A stretch of 23,819 nt of DNA from T3Sed10-241 sp036796255 (GTDB taxonomy: Bacteria; Bacteroidota; Bacteroidia; Flavobacteriales_D; Cryomorphaceae). The translations under genes were made by a program, and so were the position numbers. Position 1 is the first letter of the stretch. Each line of letters starts with the position of its first letter. The notes below the pieces were generated by a model that was not told the DNA's origin, did not search any database, and saw nothing but the letters and a program-made list of their open reading frames with translations. Below are positions 23,035-23,819 of the stretch, in pieces. The stretch lies in the NCBI GenBank assembly GCA_036796255.1, contig DAIRDH010000049.1, forward strand, positions 1 through 23,819. Reading direction: 5' to 3'.

Positions 23035-23667
23035 ATGTCCCCTACACCAGACGCTACCAGTGCATTTCACCTTCACATCATTGCAGAGCAATTCTTAAAG
23101 CTATTCCGTGCCACTACTAAACTGATGCTTTTGAAGGACGAAAGGCAAAAAGTAATAATAGATGAAACAAAGCCATTTCTCCATGAACATTTATTGCTTT
23201 TGGCCTGCAAGTTTTTAGAGGAGTATAAGTCGTTCAGCGAGCAGCAAAAATTACTTGGGCCGAGGCGTAAGTTTCAAGAATGCTCTGATGACTTGATAAA
23301 ATGGCTGAGCGACTTCGAAGATTTAAAAAAAGTGAGGAATAAACTTATAGCTCACCCTTTCCGACACGACATTAAAAACTATGAAGGTGCCAATGCCGGA
23401 AAAAGTGTTTTCGACACGGGTTATTACAAAGAGTTGACACGTGTGCCAGACACTTTTCAACACATAAATGAAATTGCGGATATATTGAATCACATCAATG
23501 CTGTCCTTGTTAAACTATATAGACTTGAAATAGCGCATTACCGGGCTTTGTTGCTGGAAGGAGAAAATAAACAAGAAGCTTCAATGGATGATGATAGGGA
23601 TAGGGAATTTGTGCAGCGGTTGGAGAAGTACAAGCAGTGCTTTGGTACGTTTGATAATAATCAGTGA
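23035..23667 (+). CDS. HEPN-like protein, possibly AbiU2-related
   Basis: This encodes 210 mostly helical residues with no signal or membrane segment, so it is cytoplasmic. The stretch KKVRNKLIAHPFRHD contains Arg101 and His107, an R-x5-H spacing within the R-x4-6-H motif of HEPN domains, preceded by a long helix (DLIKWLSDFEDLKK). This arrangement is seen in HEPN RNases and in AbiU2-type proteins; RNase activity is an inference from the motif only. There is no adjacent nucleotidyltransferase (MNT) gene. Base composition is distinctly AT-rich next to the GC-rich asnB, which hints at separate acquisition. It has its own -7 box and is not part of the polysaccharide operon. Confidence 0.7.
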   Translation: MSPTPDATSAFHLHIIAEQFLKLFRATTKLMLLKDERQKVIIDETKPFLHEHLLLLACKFLEEYKSFSEQQKLLGPRRKFQECSDDLIKWLSDFEDLKKVRNKLIAHPFRHDIKNYEGANAGKSVFDTGYYKELTRVPDTFQHINEIADILNHINAVLVKLYRLEIAHYRALLLEGENKQEASMDDDRDREFVQRLEKYKQCFGTFDNNQ

Positions 23668-23782
23668 GCGATGTTGAGCCGCAGTAAATCTTGTCCAGCG
23701 GTATGTGATTGGTAACCCTGCTCTGTTTCAAACGGTAGTGTTGCACAAATCCACCAAAAGAACCACATTGCTCAAAATATCG

Positions 23783-23790
23783 TATTTTTG
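23783..23790 (+). promoter_or_regulatory. Possible -7 box at the window end
   Basis: TATTTTTG fits TAnnTTTG. An ATG follows at 23794 and stays open to the window end (MLTSSQKR), but it is too close to the box for an ordinary leader. A plus-strand gene may begin here or just past the edge. Confidence 0.25.
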
Positions 23791-23819
23791 GGTATGTTAA
23801 CGTCAAGCCAAAAACGAAC

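Noticed and set aside
23794..23819. Start of a further gene at the window end
   Set aside because: Only eight codons are visible and the ATG is too close to the -7-like box, so no gene can be supported.

Overview
The window looks like chromosome of a Bacteroidota bacterium, most plausibly Flavobacteriia-like; I cannot name a genus. The support is a type IX secretion (T9SS) C-terminal sorting domain on a large surface protein, typical Bacteroidota families (choice-of-anchor L, DUF5723, DUF4143 ATPase), and TAnnTTTG or TAnnTTCG boxes just upstream of many start codons. No rRNA, tRNA, CRISPR array, insertion sequence or phage gene was seen.

Layout. 1-1148 (+): a 5'-truncated TlpA-like thioredoxin protein, meeting the next gene at a shared hairpin terminator. 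1245-4921 (-): a two-gene unit of a small exported protein and a 1101-residue T9SS surface protein. 5178-10605 (-): envelope genes: a YdbS/YdbT-like PH-domain pair, a DUF5723 outer-membrane protein and a BamA/TamA-like barrel. Between the last two lies a 365-bp chimeric pseudogene. It joins the 5' end of the barrel gene to the 3' end of the PH gene, which is the expected scar of a tandem duplication in which the second DUF5723 copy was later lost. 10675-11864 (+): a two-helix small protein and FabI enoyl-ACP reductase. 11895-16067 (-): tyrosine/homogentisate catabolism (hmgA, hppD) split by an AAA/DUF4143 ATPase gene, followed by a small outer-membrane protein whose signal-peptide codons contain an apparent intrinsic terminator. 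16264-16857 (-): a VTT/DedA-type membrane protein. 16988-18590 (+): an Ntn-hydrolase asparaginase overlapping a MORN-repeat lipoprotein gene. 18709-22949 (+): a polysaccharide group of Wzy/O-antigen-ligase-like protein, GT4 glycosyltransferase and AsnB-type asparagine synthetase; the last two are markedly GC-rich. 23035-23667 (+): an AT-rich gene for a protein with a HEPN-type R-x5-H motif.

How the genes fit together. HppD and HmgA catalyse consecutive steps from 4-hydroxyphenylpyruvate to homogentisate to maleylacetoacetate; later steps are not in the window. The YdbS/YdbT-like pair overlaps by 8 bp and is probably translationally coupled. The polysaccharide genes overlap or are closely spaced and look co-transcribed. 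The most distinctive non-coding features are two TTTGTTTA/TAAACAAA palindromes around the ATPase promoter, an 18-bp perfect palindrome before the polymerase gene, the terminator inside a signal-peptide sequence, and the duplication scar. I found no complete novel multi-gene system; these local structures are the best leads.
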